A stretch of 64,000 nucleotides of DNA from Prolixibacteraceae bacterium (GCA_019856515.1 CP082230.1:4092001-4156000), one strand, 5' to 3'; shown: positions 46,639 through 56,283, counted from the first letter of the stretch. The notes: a model not told the origin generated them from the sequence alone. A program made the numbers and translations.

Positions 46639-47425
46639 AACCACTAAGGTGCTAAGACACGCAGGGATGGCACACAGATGAAACGGATTTGGTTGTGGTG
46701 TAAGGGGAGTTGAACCGCGAAGCCGCAAAGACACGAAGAGTTGGAGCGCATGGGAAATATAGCCACGGATTGGACGGATTAGACGGATTCTCACGGATCT
46801 TGGTTGAGGTGCAAGTGAAATTGAACCGCTAAGGCACAAAGGCACGAAGGGTTGAAGCGCACGGGAAATATAGCCACGGATTCAACGGATCAGACGGATT
46901 TTCACGGATCTTTGTTGTGGTGTAAGGAGAATTGAACCACGAAGACACAAAGGCACGAAGGGTTGAAGCGCAAGGGATGGGACAACCGCTGGGAACGCAG
47001 CGCTTCGCTCGGCATCGTGTGTCAACCTTACCATGGAGAAACTTGCCTGTGATGCAACATATGCAGATGAATACTAAGGTTGTCGCTCTCTTGCGGTACG
47101 ATGCCGAGCGAAGCTCAGCGTTCCCAGCGGTTGTAGTATCCCTCTCATGGTAAGGCATTGGCAGAAACTTGGATATTGGGATGATTCGCAGGGATGGCAC
47201 ACTGATGAAACGGATTTTTTTATGATTACGTAGAGGCGCGATGTTCGCGTCTAAATTATATAGCCACGGATTTCCACGGATCTGGTTGTGGTGTAAGGAG
47301 AATTGAACCACGAAGACACAAAGGCACGAAGGGGTGGAGCGCAAGGATGGAAAACAAGGAATTTTAGCCACGGATTAGAAGGATCTTTGTTGAGTCGCAA
47401 GAAGGAGACGCGAGCATCGCTTTTG
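46639..47425. repeat. Repeat cluster R5 of the mosaic intergenic family
   Basis: Units starting TAGCCACGGA at 46760, 46871, 47261 and 47365, and the long-armed hairpin block 46982-47134. Most of it is the right copy of the 546-bp direct repeat. Confidence 0.85.
46801..47346 (+). repeat. 546-bp direct repeat, right copy
   Basis: Partner of 29701-30246. Between the copies lie the lipoprotein, caspase, RES and hsdSMR genes, cluster R4 and the phage-like module. Confidence 0.9.
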
Positions 47426-47546
47426 TGTTTTTTATGATGCATTTGGTGGTAATAGCGTGCATCTTTTACCTACCCTTAGTTTTGGGGATGAAAAGGGGGT
47501 ATTATTGTGGTGATAATTTATTGTATCACCTAATCTAATATGACTT

Positions 47547-48182
47547 ATGAGTACTTTTAAAAAAGGGATTCTTGGAGGCTTTTCTGGAAAAGTAGGTAGT
47601 GTGGTTGGTAGCACATGGAAGGGCATTAATGTAATGCGTTCGTTGCCTGCTCATGTGAAGAAGTCGAGTAGTGTGAAGTTGTTGGAGCATCGTGCTCGTT
47701 TTGGTGCTGCTGGATCTTTTTTTAGTAGGGCAGGGGCCTTGGTGAGAAAGGGATTATATCCTGAGGCGATCAAACAGACGAGTCATAATGTGGCGATGTC
47801 TCGTAACTTCGATTGTTTCCAATTTAAGGATGATTGTATCGTGGTCGATTTTCCTCGTTTGGAGTTGTCTAACGGAATGCATTCGCCATTAACTGATGTT
47901 ACAGGGGCGTTGGATTCGACAGGTTTGGTAGACTTAAGTTGGTCTTGGAGTGGTGTGGATTATCTGTCGGATTTTCAAGTGCAGGTGATGATTGTGACAG
48001 AAGATTTGAGTGAGGTCTACGTGATGGAGGATGTAGCAAAGGTTTCGGAAGGCTCTACGAAGTTTATGATTCCATCGAATATGGTGGAGGCGAAACTACA
48101 TATGTATGCTTTCTATGTGCATCCCACTGTTCGAGGAGCTGAGGCGGTATCGGATTGTAGATATGTTTTATTGAGCAAATAG
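47547..48182 (+). CDS. DUF6266 family protein
   Basis: 211 residues. The N-terminus KKGILGGFSGKVGSVVGSTW followed by KGINVMRSLP is the family signature, with a basic stretch after it and a C-terminal beta-rich half. Function is unknown; members occur in many copies in Bacteroidota genomes and the Gly-rich lead looks like a structural or surface-binding element. It has no export signal. A TAGTTTTG at 47477-47484 matches the -7 promoter element, though no good -33 partner was found. It forms the right border of the repeat-rich region, as its relative at 22.2 kb forms the left one. Confidence 0.8.
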   Translation: MSTFKKGILGGFSGKVGSVVGSTWKGINVMRSLPAHVKKSSSVKLLEHRARFGAAGSFFSRAGALVRKGLYPEAIKQTSHNVAMSRNFDCFQFKDDCIVVDFPRLELSNGMHSPLTDVTGALDSTGLVDLSWSWSGVDYLSDFQVQVMIVTEDLSEVYVMEDVAKVSEGSTKFMIPSNMVEAKLHMYAFYVHPTVRGAEAVSDCRYVLLSK

Positions 48183-48223
48183 GGTTTTTATTGGCCTAAC
48201 CTAACCTTTTTTGTGGTAATAGT

Positions 48224-48260
48224 AAAGGGGAGTGTTGACATTTGTGTCGAGCTCCCCCTT
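48224..48260. terminator. Bidirectional terminator between DUF6266 and alkaline phosphatase
   Basis: AAAGGGGAG / CTCCCCCTTT arms (one extra C) followed by TTTTAT, between convergent genes. Confidence 0.65.
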
Positions 48261-48269
48261 TTTTATGAT

Positions 48270-49868
48270 CTATTGAACGTTTGTCTCTAGTTTTGTTTTA
48301 ATGGGTTGTACGGCCCAATTGTTTTTGGTGGTAATCTCTACCGTTACTTTCCCCTTGTAGTTTTTGTTCCATACCACTTGTGCTTCGTTGCTATTGGGTG
48401 AGATGGAGAGGTATGCTTTTTTAGGGGTGATGGTCCATTGATACTCTGTTGCTGCCAATGCGTGTTTTGTTTTTAGTGTGGATTTTTTTCCAGCAATAGG
48501 AGATGGAGATACCGTAGGAGTTTTGGCTGTGTCAGGCTGACTGTATATGGTTACCGTTTTTGTTGTGGCCCCATTGGTCTGTTTCAAGGTTACTTCTCCT
48601 TGGTAGTTTTTTGCCCAATAGATTCGTTCGCCATAAGGACCTTCTTCTCTTTTTAGAACGGCTGTTGCGGGTTTTATATCTATCTTGATACGTTGATCTG
48701 AAGGGGATGATATAAAGGTGTATCCTCCTGCTAAAGCCCAGTTGCTACAGGTCAGAACAGGCTTGTTTTTTGCGTTTACGACAGGGTTGATTGGGCCGTT
48801 AGGAACCATTAGGTTATTGACATCGATATTGTCTATCACCTTATTATGGATGGCTTTGGCTTGATCTCCATATCCACAAACTCTTACAGGAAGGAAACTG
48901 TGTCCTCTAGTTCCCCAAGTCACCGAAGGGATCTTTCCTTTTCCATTGTCTTTTTTTACAAGAAGGCTACCTGTTTCGTGATCGGCAGTTACTAGGATTA
49001 AGACATCGTCTCTGTCTTTGGCCCAGTCTAATACTCTCTGCACGGCATTTGCGAATTCGAGTGTTTCGAAGACATTGTTCTTGATGTTGTTTCCGTGTCC
49101 AGCATGGTCCACTCTAGCACCTTCGACCATTAGAAAGAATCCATCGGGATCTTGATCGAGGATCTCTACCGCTTTGGTGGTCATCTCAGAGAGATGGGCA
49201 TAGGGGTACTCTTTACCACGATATGCTTTTTCGTATGGCATATGATTTTTGGTTGGCCATAGTGCTGCAAAGTGTGGTGTTTTGTTTAGTTGTATTGATT
49301 TGTTGAAGTCCTCTTTTGTCTCTGCAACATAGTAGCCTACGGCTTCCGCGTCATCTTTATGTAGTATTTTGCTACCACCCATCAAAACGTTTGGTTTTAG
49401 CTTAAGAATGTCTTGTGCGATATCTTTTAGCTTACTTCTCTTGGGTTGGTGGGCTGTGAATGCCGCAGGAGTGGCATGGGTAACATAGGCTGTAGTAACC
49501 ACCCCTGTGCTACGACCTTGCGATTGGTAGTACTCCACGATATTGGTCAATACTTTTTGATTTTCATCGCGTCCTACAGTATGATAATTTGTTTTTCGAC
49601 CTGTTGCAAGTGCCGTACCCGAAGCTGCAGAGTCGGTGATTCTTCTATCGAAACAGTGGGTGGTTGCAAAGCCTTGGTATGGCATCTTTTCGAAAGATAG
49701 TGGACCTCCATTATATATGTGGGCTGCTTTCACTTCTTCTTGCCCCATTCCATCTCCGATCATGAGAATGATTTTTTTAGGAAAAGATTTTTGGGCAAAA
49801 GTGTTGGTGGTAAAAAATAAAAGGCATAAACATCCTAACCACTTCATGTGTAGACATAATTGTCTCAT
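48270..49868 (-). CDS. Alkaline phosphatase, periplasmic/exported, without sorting tail
   Basis: 532 residues. Signal peptide (to about residue 25, TNTFAQ); a shorter start at codon 8 (MKWLGC) is possible. Metal and catalytic marks are Asp39 in LMIGDGMG, the nucleophile Ser80 in TDSAASGTALATGRKT, HAGHGNN, and TADHETGSLLV. The enzyme domain ends near 360; the rest is one beta-sandwich-like segment that stops short. Compared with its neighbour at 50.2 kb it lacks the carboxypeptidase-like and type IX sorting domains, so it is probably periplasmic. The two genes are tandem paralogues. It releases phosphate from organic phosphoesters. Confidence 0.92.
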   Translation of the reverse strand: MRQLCLHMKWLGCLCLLFFTTNTFAQKSFPKKIILMIGDGMGQEEVKAAHIYNGGPLSFEKMPYQGFATTHCFDRRITDSAASGTALATGRKTNYHTVGRDENQKVLTNIVEYYQSQGRSTGVVTTAYVTHATPAAFTAHQPKRSKLKDIAQDILKLKPNVLMGGSKILHKDDAEAVGYYVAETKEDFNKSIQLNKTPHFAALWPTKNHMPYEKAYRGKEYPYAHLSEMTTKAVEILDQDPDGFFLMVEGARVDHAGHGNNIKNNVFETLEFANAVQRVLDWAKDRDDVLILVTADHETGSLLVKKDNGKGKIPSVTWGTRGHSFLPVRVCGYGDQAKAIHNKVIDNIDVNNLMVPNGPINPVVNAKNKPVLTCSNWALAGGYTFISSPSDQRIKIDIKPATAVLKREEGPYGERIYWAKNYQGEVTLKQTNGATTKTVTIYSQPDTAKTPTVSPSPIAGKKSTLKTKHALAATEYQWTITPKKAYLSISPNSNEAQVVWNKNYKGKVTVEITTKNNWAVQPIKTKLETNVQ

Positions 49869-49982
49869 AAATTGTTGAATTTAATTAGTTTTTATTTGAT
49901 GCAAAAACATAATGGTTTCTGTATCTATTAAAAGCTTGCTTATTGGATGTTTAGATTTCTAGAGTTGCAATATAATGAAAAA

Positions 49983-50009
49983 TCCCTGAAGTAGGAGTCT
50001 ACTCAGGGA
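49983..50009 (-). terminator. Hairpin behind the second phosphatase gene
   Basis: TCCCTGAAGTAG / CTACTCAGGGA arms with a one-base bulge and a 4-nt loop, between the two phosphatase genes. Each gene therefore probably has its own transcript. Confidence 0.55.
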
Positions 50010-50192
50010 CTTTAGTATTACACGATGTATGTTTATATGATCGGTACAGAGGGTTTCATAAAAAAGTAATCCATAATGTCCTGTCGTTTTCCTAACGGTT
50101 TTTGTTTATAAGCTTTTAATATGGAACTGGTGATCATGCGCCGAAAGTGTATAACTTCCAACGCATGGTTGTAAATGAATTTATTGATGGTG

Positions 50193-52289
50193 TTATAATG
50201 TTGTTTTTAGTAGTATGGGTTTGGCTCCTTCTTCTCTATAAAGACGAATGATGTATACTCCTGAAGGAATCGATTGACAACGAATTCTTTGGTCTTGGTT
50301 AGGGTTGAGGATGGTTTGAAGTACGGAACCATATAAATTAATCACTTCGATACGTTTAATTTTATCTACCTGGTGTAGTTCAATCGTTGAGCCTTGGGTG
50401 GTTAAGAAAGGCTCTTGGGTTGCTTTTAAATTCGTAGAGGTGGATAGAGAGGTCAGTTCAATTTCAATGGTTTTCTCTTGATTTACGGAGATGTTTTTCT
50501 GAAGATCAAGATAATCTTCAGAGTGAACCGTCAGGGGGATCTGGTCTCCCGATATACAATGTTCGATTTCAGCTTTTCCTTGATAATCTGTTATAAAGTT
50601 TTCATTTGCCACATTAATTTTAGCTCCTTCTATTGGAAGGTGATTATTTTGACTCATCACTTTAAGGTGAAGGGGATAGCTAAGTCTAACAAAGGTGTTT
50701 CGTTGGGCTTTTGTTGGTTGTGTTTGCCAATGGTTAACTGCTTGAACTTCTATTTTTATAGATCCAGAAAAGTTTTCATTCCATATTACTTTGGCTTCAT
50801 TAAAAAGAGGTTGGATAGATTCGTATGCCTCTTCGGGGGTAATGGTCCATGTGTAGTTTGTTGCGCCGAGTGTATGTTTGCTATTTAGTGTTGATTCTCT
50901 TCCTGCATATGGATATGGTGTGTAGGAAGGTTTTTTGGGTGTGTTGGGTTGCCCATAAATTTGAATGTTTTGTGTGATTTGTGGACTTGGATTGATCTGT
51001 GTGACACTGACGGCTCCTCGATAGGCTTTTGACCAATATATTTTTTCTCCTATAGGGGAGGTCTCTCGATGGTCGACAGCTGATGAAGGCGATATATTAA
51101 GGTTAATACGTTGGGTTGAAGGAGATGAAATAAAGGTGTATCCTCCTGCTAGTGCCCATTGACTACAGGTTAATTTAGGTCGTTTCTGACTATCTAATGA
51201 TGGGTTTAAAGGAGGGGTTGGAATCATTAGATGGCAGATGTCGATGTTGTCAATAACCTTGTTGTGAATGGATTTGGCTTGTTCTCCATAACCATATACT
51301 CCTACGGGTAAAAAACTGTGTCCACCTGTTCCCCACACTACGGTAGGTAGTTTTCCCTTTCCATTATCTTTTTTGACAAGTAAACTGCCTGTTTCATGGT
51401 CCGCTGTCACTAGAATAAGTACATCTTCTTCTGTCTTGGCCCACGCTAATATTTTGGCTACGGTATTTGAGAATTCAATGGTTTCATAGACATTTCTTTT
51501 GATGTTGTTTTGGTGACCTGCATGATCAATTTTGCCCCCTTCAACCATTAGAAAGAAACCATCCGGGTCTTGGTTTAATATTTCAACTGCTTTGATGGCC
51601 ATATCAGAAAGATGTGCATAAGGATAGGTTCTGTTTGCATAATCTGCTTCGTATGGCATATGGTTGTTGGTAGGCCAAAGGACTGCATAGTGTGGATTCT
51701 GGTCTATTTGGATCGGTTTTTTAAATTCAGGTATTGTGTAGGCCACTCGATAGCCCGCACTGATAGCATTGGTCCGTTTAATGTATTTGCTACCTCCCAT
51801 CAGTACGTTTGGTTTTATGCTTAACATATCTTGGGCAATTTGTGTATACCTGTTTCTTTTTATTTGATGTGAGGCAAAACTAGCAGGTGTAGCATGGGTT
51901 AAGAATGTCGTGGTTACCAACCCAGTACTTTTACCTTGTTGTTTATGATATTCAAGTACGGTGGTTAGATTATTCCCATTAATGTCCATGGCTACAGTTT
52001 GATAGTTGGTCTTTCTACCTGTAGCCAAGGCTGTGCCAGATGCTGCGGAGTCGGTAATTTTTTTATTGTAACAGTGGGTTGTTGCATATCCTTTGTAAGG
52101 CATGTTTTCGAATGAGAGGGGTGCACCTTGAAACATGTTGGCTGCTTTAACCTCTTCGGTACCCATGCCATCCCCAATTAAGAGAATAATTTTTTTAGGA
52201 AAATTGGTTTGAGCAAAAGAGGTTGAGATGGAGATCCAAGAGATGGATAGTATCGCTACAATTCTAAGGGAAATGTAAAAATGTTTCAT
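50193..52289 (-). CDS. Alkaline phosphatase with type IX secretion sorting domain
   Basis: 698 residues. Signal peptide (STSFAQ, near 27); Asp40 in LLIGDGMG; nucleophile Ser81 in TDSAASGTALATGRKT; TADHETGSLLV. The catalytic domain is followed by Ig-like segments, a carboxypeptidase-like repeat (LPIEGAKINVANENFITDYQ, about 550-600), and from about 610 a type IX sorting tail (IEVINLYGSVLQTI, then QSIPSGVYIIRLYR). It should be exported through the outer membrane and released or anchored at the surface. It is a close paralogue of the gene at 48.3 kb and may give the cell a surface phosphatase beside a periplasmic one. Confidence 0.93.
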   Translation of the reverse strand: MKHFYISLRIVAILSISWISISTSFAQTNFPKKIILLIGDGMGTEEVKAANMFQGAPLSFENMPYKGYATTHCYNKKITDSAASGTALATGRKTNYQTVAMDINGNNLTTVLEYHKQQGKSTGLVTTTFLTHATPASFASHQIKRNRYTQIAQDMLSIKPNVLMGGSKYIKRTNAISAGYRVAYTIPEFKKPIQIDQNPHYAVLWPTNNHMPYEADYANRTYPYAHLSDMAIKAVEILNQDPDGFFLMVEGGKIDHAGHQNNIKRNVYETIEFSNTVAKILAWAKTEEDVLILVTADHETGSLLVKKDNGKGKLPTVVWGTGGHSFLPVGVYGYGEQAKSIHNKVIDNIDICHLMIPTPPLNPSLDSQKRPKLTCSQWALAGGYTFISSPSTQRINLNISPSSAVDHRETSPIGEKIYWSKAYRGAVSVTQINPSPQITQNIQIYGQPNTPKKPSYTPYPYAGRESTLNSKHTLGATNYTWTITPEEAYESIQPLFNEAKVIWNENFSGSIKIEVQAVNHWQTQPTKAQRNTFVRLSYPLHLKVMSQNNHLPIEGAKINVANENFITDYQGKAEIEHCISGDQIPLTVHSEDYLDLQKNISVNQEKTIEIELTSLSTSTNLKATQEPFLTTQGSTIELHQVDKIKRIEVINLYGSVLQTILNPNQDQRIRCQSIPSGVYIIRLYREEGAKPILLKTTL

Positions 52290-52697
52290 AAAAGCTGTAT
52301 TAGAAATTTACAATACAAAAGAATGCAGTAGATGTTTCATTTTAATGAAGATGTGGTTATGGTTTTATTACAAAATTAAATTGGAAGAGTAGTTTAATTA
52401 TCAAACATGGAATAATGATTTTAGTTTAATCTAATCCGTTGTTGTTTCGTTGTTTGATATTTTTTAACAAGCAGTCATGCTTTTTTAATATGTATTAGAG
52501 ATGAGCTCCATTTTAAGAATCTATGTTGTCGAGAGATGGCTTAATAAATAGTTAATAAAAGAGAAAATAGGGGTTCGGCCTGTTTGGTGTTGATTTTCTG
52601 ATGTTTGGTGTGTTAAAATAGGGGGTGTTTACAATAACTTAATACTTAGAAGTAGATTAAATGTTGTAATTTTAGGGTATCATTTAAAAACCTAAAG
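52290..52697. other. Divergent intergenic region, phosphatase / purH
   Basis: 400 bp, AT-rich. It must hold the promoters of both genes. No Pho-box-like or PurR-like site, RNA or repeat was recognised. The purH start is supported by the protein N-terminus and not by a strong ribosome site. Confidence 0.4.
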
Positions 52698-54221
52698 ATG
52701 GACCGTTTAAAGAGTATTCGTAAAGCATTGATTTCTGTTTTTGACAAGACCAACCTAGAACCTCTTGTTAGACAGTTGGCATTACAAGATGTCGAGATTT
52801 TTTCTACTGGTGGAACCCAGAAATTTATTGAAGATTTGGGTATTTCGGTTACAGCTGTAGAGGATTTAACTTCGTATCCTTCGATATTGGGTGGCAGGGT
52901 AAAGACTTTACATCCCAAAGTGTTTGGTGGTATTTTGTCGCGTAGAGATCATGAAGGCGATCAAAAAGAGGTCGCAGCGTATGAGATTCCGTTTATTGAT
53001 TTGGTCGTGGTTGATCTTTATCCTTTTGAGGAGACTGTTGCTAGTGGTGCTTCGGAGGCCGATATTATTGAGAAGATCGATATTGGGGGTATCTCGTTGA
53101 TTCGAGCAGCAGCAAAGAACTTTAAGGATGTTGCGATTGTGTCACATCGTGACCAGTATGTGACATTGTTGGATATCTTGAAAGAGAAGGATGGGGCGAC
53201 ATCGTTAGCCGATCGTAAAAAATTGGCAGGAGAAGCTTTTGCTGTTTCTTCTCATTATGATACTGCTATTCATGATTTCTTTGCTCCTTCAGATGGTGAA
53301 TCGTTACGTTTGTCTTATAACCAAAGAAAGCCATTAAGATATGGGGAGAATCCACATCAAGATGGTACTTTTTATGGTGATTTTGATTTGATGTTTGATC
53401 AGTTGCATGGAAAAGAGATCTCATATAACAATTTATTAGACATTGATGCAGCTGTAAACTTGATTGATGAGTTTGATTCTACTACCTTTGCAATCATGAA
53501 GCATAATAATGCTTGCGGATGTGCTTCGAGGGATAATTTGAAGGAGGCGTATGTGGCCGCTTTGTCTAGTGATCCAGTTTCTGCTTTTGGTGGTATTTTA
53601 ATTACCAATAAGAAAATGGATGTGGAGACGGCAGAGGAGGTGACCAAGCTTTTCTTTGAGGTGATAATTGCACCTTCATATGAAGAAGATGCGTTAAAAG
53701 TGTTGTCTACTAAAAAGAATAGAATTATCTTAGTACGCAAAGAAACTGAAACTGGTGTAAAACAGTATCGTTCGGTCTTAAATGGGATGCTTGTTCAAGA
53801 TAAAGATTTGAAGCAAGAAACTGTGAAAGATTTAACTTTGGTCACGAAACGAGCTGCAGATGATAGCGAAGTCTGTGATCTACTTTTTGCAAATAGATTG
53901 GTGAAACAGACTAAGTCGAACACCATTGTACTTGCAAAAGGAGATATGTTGATCAGTAGTGGAGTAGGAGAGACTTCGCGTGTAGATGCTTTAAAACAAG
54001 CTATCGATAAGGCGAAGAATTTTGGGTTTGATTTAAATGGTGTTGTGATGGCTTCGGATGCTTTCTTCCCTTTCGCTGATTGTGTGGAGATAGCCAATAA
54101 AGAAGGTATAAAGTGTGTAATTCAGCCAGGAGGTTCAATTCGAGATAATGATTCTATCCAGTATTGTGATCAGAACGATATGACAATGGTAATGACAGGT
54201 TTCAGGCATTTTAAACATTAA
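52698..54221 (+). CDS. purH: Bifunctional AICAR transformylase / IMP cyclohydrolase
   Basis: 507 residues. N-terminal MGS-like IMP cyclohydrolase domain (KALISVFDKTNLEP, STGGT at 36-40, RVKTLHPKVFGGIL at 67-80), C-terminal AICAR formyltransferase domain with the catalytic Lys268-His269 in IMKHNNACGCAS. It catalyses the last two steps of purine synthesis in the cytoplasm. It stands directly ahead of mreB (21 bp), as in many Bacteroidota genomes, and is probably in the same transcript. Confidence 0.97.
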   Translation: MDRLKSIRKALISVFDKTNLEPLVRQLALQDVEIFSTGGTQKFIEDLGISVTAVEDLTSYPSILGGRVKTLHPKVFGGILSRRDHEGDQKEVAAYEIPFIDLVVVDLYPFEETVASGASEADIIEKIDIGGISLIRAAAKNFKDVAIVSHRDQYVTLLDILKEKDGATSLADRKKLAGEAFAVSSHYDTAIHDFFAPSDGESLRLSYNQRKPLRYGENPHQDGTFYGDFDLMFDQLHGKEISYNNLLDIDAAVNLIDEFDSTTFAIMKHNNACGCASRDNLKEAYVAALSSDPVSAFGGILITNKKMDVETAEEVTKLFFEVIIAPSYEEDALKVLSTKKNRIILVRKETETGVKQYRSVLNGMLVQDKDLKQETVKDLTLVTKRAADDSEVCDLLFANRLVKQTKSNTIVLAKGDMLISSGVGETSRVDALKQAIDKAKNFGFDLNGVVMASDAFFPFADCVEIANKEGIKCVIQPGGSIRDNDSIQYCDQNDMTMVMTGFRHFKH

Positions 54222-54242
54222 AATTTAAAGCTTGTCAATATA

Positions 54243-55265
54243 ATGGGGATTTTCTCTTTCTTAACACAGGAGATAGCAATTGACTTGGGTACGGCCAATA
54301 CGATCATTATCCATAACGATAAGATTGTGGTGGACGAACCATCGATTGTTACGATGAATACCAAAACAGATGCGATGGAGGCTATTGGCGAAAAGGCTCG
54401 CCAGATGCAAGGAAAGACACATTCGAATCTAAGAACGATACGTCCGTTGAAAGATGGAGTTATTGCTGATTTTGATGCGGCAGAGAAGATGATTCGTGGG
54501 ATGATTAAAATGATTCCTCGTAGAAGCAGCTTCTTTTCTCCTTCATTGAAAATGGTGGTATGTATTCCTTCAGGAAGTACTGAAGTGGAAAAGCGTGCTG
54601 TACGTGACTCTTCAGAGCATGCTGGAGGTCGTGAGGTTTATATGATTTATGAACCTATGGCTGCTGCTATTGGTATTGGTATTGATGTGGAAGCCCCAGA
54701 AGGTAATATGGTGGTGGATATCGGAGGAGGTACGACAGAGATTGCTGTAATCTCTTTGGGTGGTATTGTAACCAATAAGTCCATTCGTATCGCAGGAGAT
54801 GATTTGACTGCTGACATCATGGAGTATATGCGTCATCAGCATAATATTAAGATCGGAGAGCGTACGGCAGAAGATATTAAGATTAATGTGGGTGCAGCAT
54901 TGACCGAGTTGGAAGAGCCACCTCAAGATTATATTGTACAAGGACCAAACCAGATGACTGCATTGCCAGTGGAGATTCCTGTTTCGTATCAGGAGATTGC
55001 TCACTGTTTGGAGAAGTCGATCTCTAAGATTGAGACAGCGATCTTGAGTGCTTTAGAGCAGACTCCACCAGAGTTATATGCGGATTTGGTAAATAAAGGT
55101 ATCTACTTAGCAGGAGGAGGTGCACTGTTGAGAGGGTTGGATAAGCGATTGTCGGATAAGATTAATATTCCTTTTCATATTGCGGAAGATCCTCTAAGAG
55201 CTGTGGCTCGTGGAACAGGTATTGCATTGAAGAATGTGGGTAGGTTTAAGTTCCTTGAAAGATAA
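54243..55265 (+). CDS. mreB: Rod-shape-determining actin homologue MreB
   Basis: 340 residues. Actin/HSP70-like ATPase: phosphate-1 loop AIDLGTANT, phosphate-2 MVVDIGGGTTEIAVIS, and the adenosine motif IYLAGGGALLRGLD. It forms membrane-bound filaments that position cell-wall synthesis. The N-terminus is standard (MGIFSFLTQEIAIDLG). Followed by a hairpin before mreC. Confidence 0.98.
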   Translation: MGIFSFLTQEIAIDLGTANTIIIHNDKIVVDEPSIVTMNTKTDAMEAIGEKARQMQGKTHSNLRTIRPLKDGVIADFDAAEKMIRGMIKMIPRRSSFFSPSLKMVVCIPSGSTEVEKRAVRDSSEHAGGREVYMIYEPMAAAIGIGIDVEAPEGNMVVDIGGGTTEIAVISLGGIVTNKSIRIAGDDLTADIMEYMRHQHNIKIGERTAEDIKINVGAALTELEEPPQDYIVQGPNQMTALPVEIPVSYQEIAHCLEKSISKIETAILSALEQTPPELYADLVNKGIYLAGGGALLRGLDKRLSDKINIPFHIAEDPLRAVARGTGIALKNVGRFKFLER

Positions 55266-55298
55266 TATCTTACCATATTTAAATATTTAAAGTTTACT

Positions 55299-55334
55299 CA
55301 AGGTGGATGAAAGACGAATCTCTCATCCACCTTG
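55299..55334 (+). terminator. Hairpin between mreB and mreC, attenuator or terminator
   Basis: Perfect 12-bp arms CAAGGTGGATGA / TCATCCACCTTG with a 12-nt loop, followed by a U-rich stretch. It may lower expression of mreCD-mrdA-rodA relative to mreB. It also argues that the ATG at 55303 inside it is not the mreC start. Confidence 0.65.
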
Positions 55335-55398
55335 TGTTGGTTTTAGCTTATTGTGTAGAATTAATCTATCTAATCACTTTATAAACAGCGCATATCAG

Positions 55399-56283
55399 GT
55401 GAAGAACCTATTGAAATTTTTAGTAAAGTACCACTTCGGTTTTATGTTCCTATTCTTGGAACTTATCGCTCTGTTGATGATGGTTCAGTTTAATAACTAT
55501 CATCAGGTCTCCTTTTTTAATTCAAGTAATTTTATCACGGGAACCCTATTTTCTATGGTGGACGACGTAAAAGAGTATGGCTATTTGTCTAAAGAGAATC
55601 AGCGTTTGGTGAATGAGAATGCACGTTTAAAAGAGGTGGTGCTTCAGTTTCAGGCCACTAAGTCTGTGGCATATGGTGATTCTGTTGTGGTGGATAGTTT
55701 GAAACAAGAGATGGATAGTGTTTCGGCTGTAAGCGATAGATTGGTAAATGGGCTAGATAGTACTTTGGTTTACACCATGAATAATGCAAAAGTGATTAAT
55801 AATTGCGTTTCTACAAATTTTAACTATTTGACACTAGACAAAGGTTCGAAGGATGGTTTAAAGGTAGATCAGGGGGTAATGAACGATCAGGGGATTGTTG
55901 GTGTAATTACTTCGGTGTCGAAACATTATGCGGTGGCTATCTCTTTGTTGAATAAACATTTTAAGTTGAGTTCGAAGGTAAAGAAGAATGATTATTATGG
56001 TTCCTTGTCGTGGGATGGAGAGTCATATCGCCATGCACAACTCAATGAGATTCCTTTTCATGTAGATATTCAAGTTGGTGATACTATTGTCACTAGTGGT
56101 TACTCTTCTATTTTTCCAGAGGGCATTCCTGTAGGAGTGGTTTCAACGTTCGAAAAGAAGGGGGGGAGTAATTTCTATGATATCGATGTGGAGTTGTTAA
56201 CCGACTTTAAGAGTGTTAACTTTGTGAATATCATTAATTATACTTCGAAGGAAGAACGAATAACATTGGAGGAGCAAGAATGA
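55399..56283 (+). CDS. mreC: Rod-shape-determining protein MreC
   Basis: 294 residues from the GTG at 55399, which gives the usual Bacteroidota start (KNLLKFLVKYHFGFMFLFLE) running straight into the single membrane helix. An ATG at 55303 is also in frame but lies within a hairpin and adds 32 atypical residues. After the helix come a coiled-coil (about 65-110) and the periplasmic MreC core (for example TLDKGSKDGLKVDQGVMNDQ). It links MreB to the wall-synthesis enzymes. It overlaps mreD by 4 bp. Confidence 0.93.
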   Translation: MKNLLKFLVKYHFGFMFLFLELIALLMMVQFNNYHQVSFFNSSNFITGTLFSMVDDVKEYGYLSKENQRLVNENARLKEVVLQFQATKSVAYGDSVVVDSLKQEMDSVSAVSDRLVNGLDSTLVYTMNNAKVINNCVSTNFNYLTLDKGSKDGLKVDQGVMNDQGIVGVITSVSKHYAVAISLLNKHFKLSSKVKKNDYYGSLSWDGESYRHAQLNEIPFHVDIQVGDTIVTSGYSSIFPEGIPVGVVSTFEKKGGSNFYDIDVELLTDFKSVNFVNIINYTSKEERITLEEQE

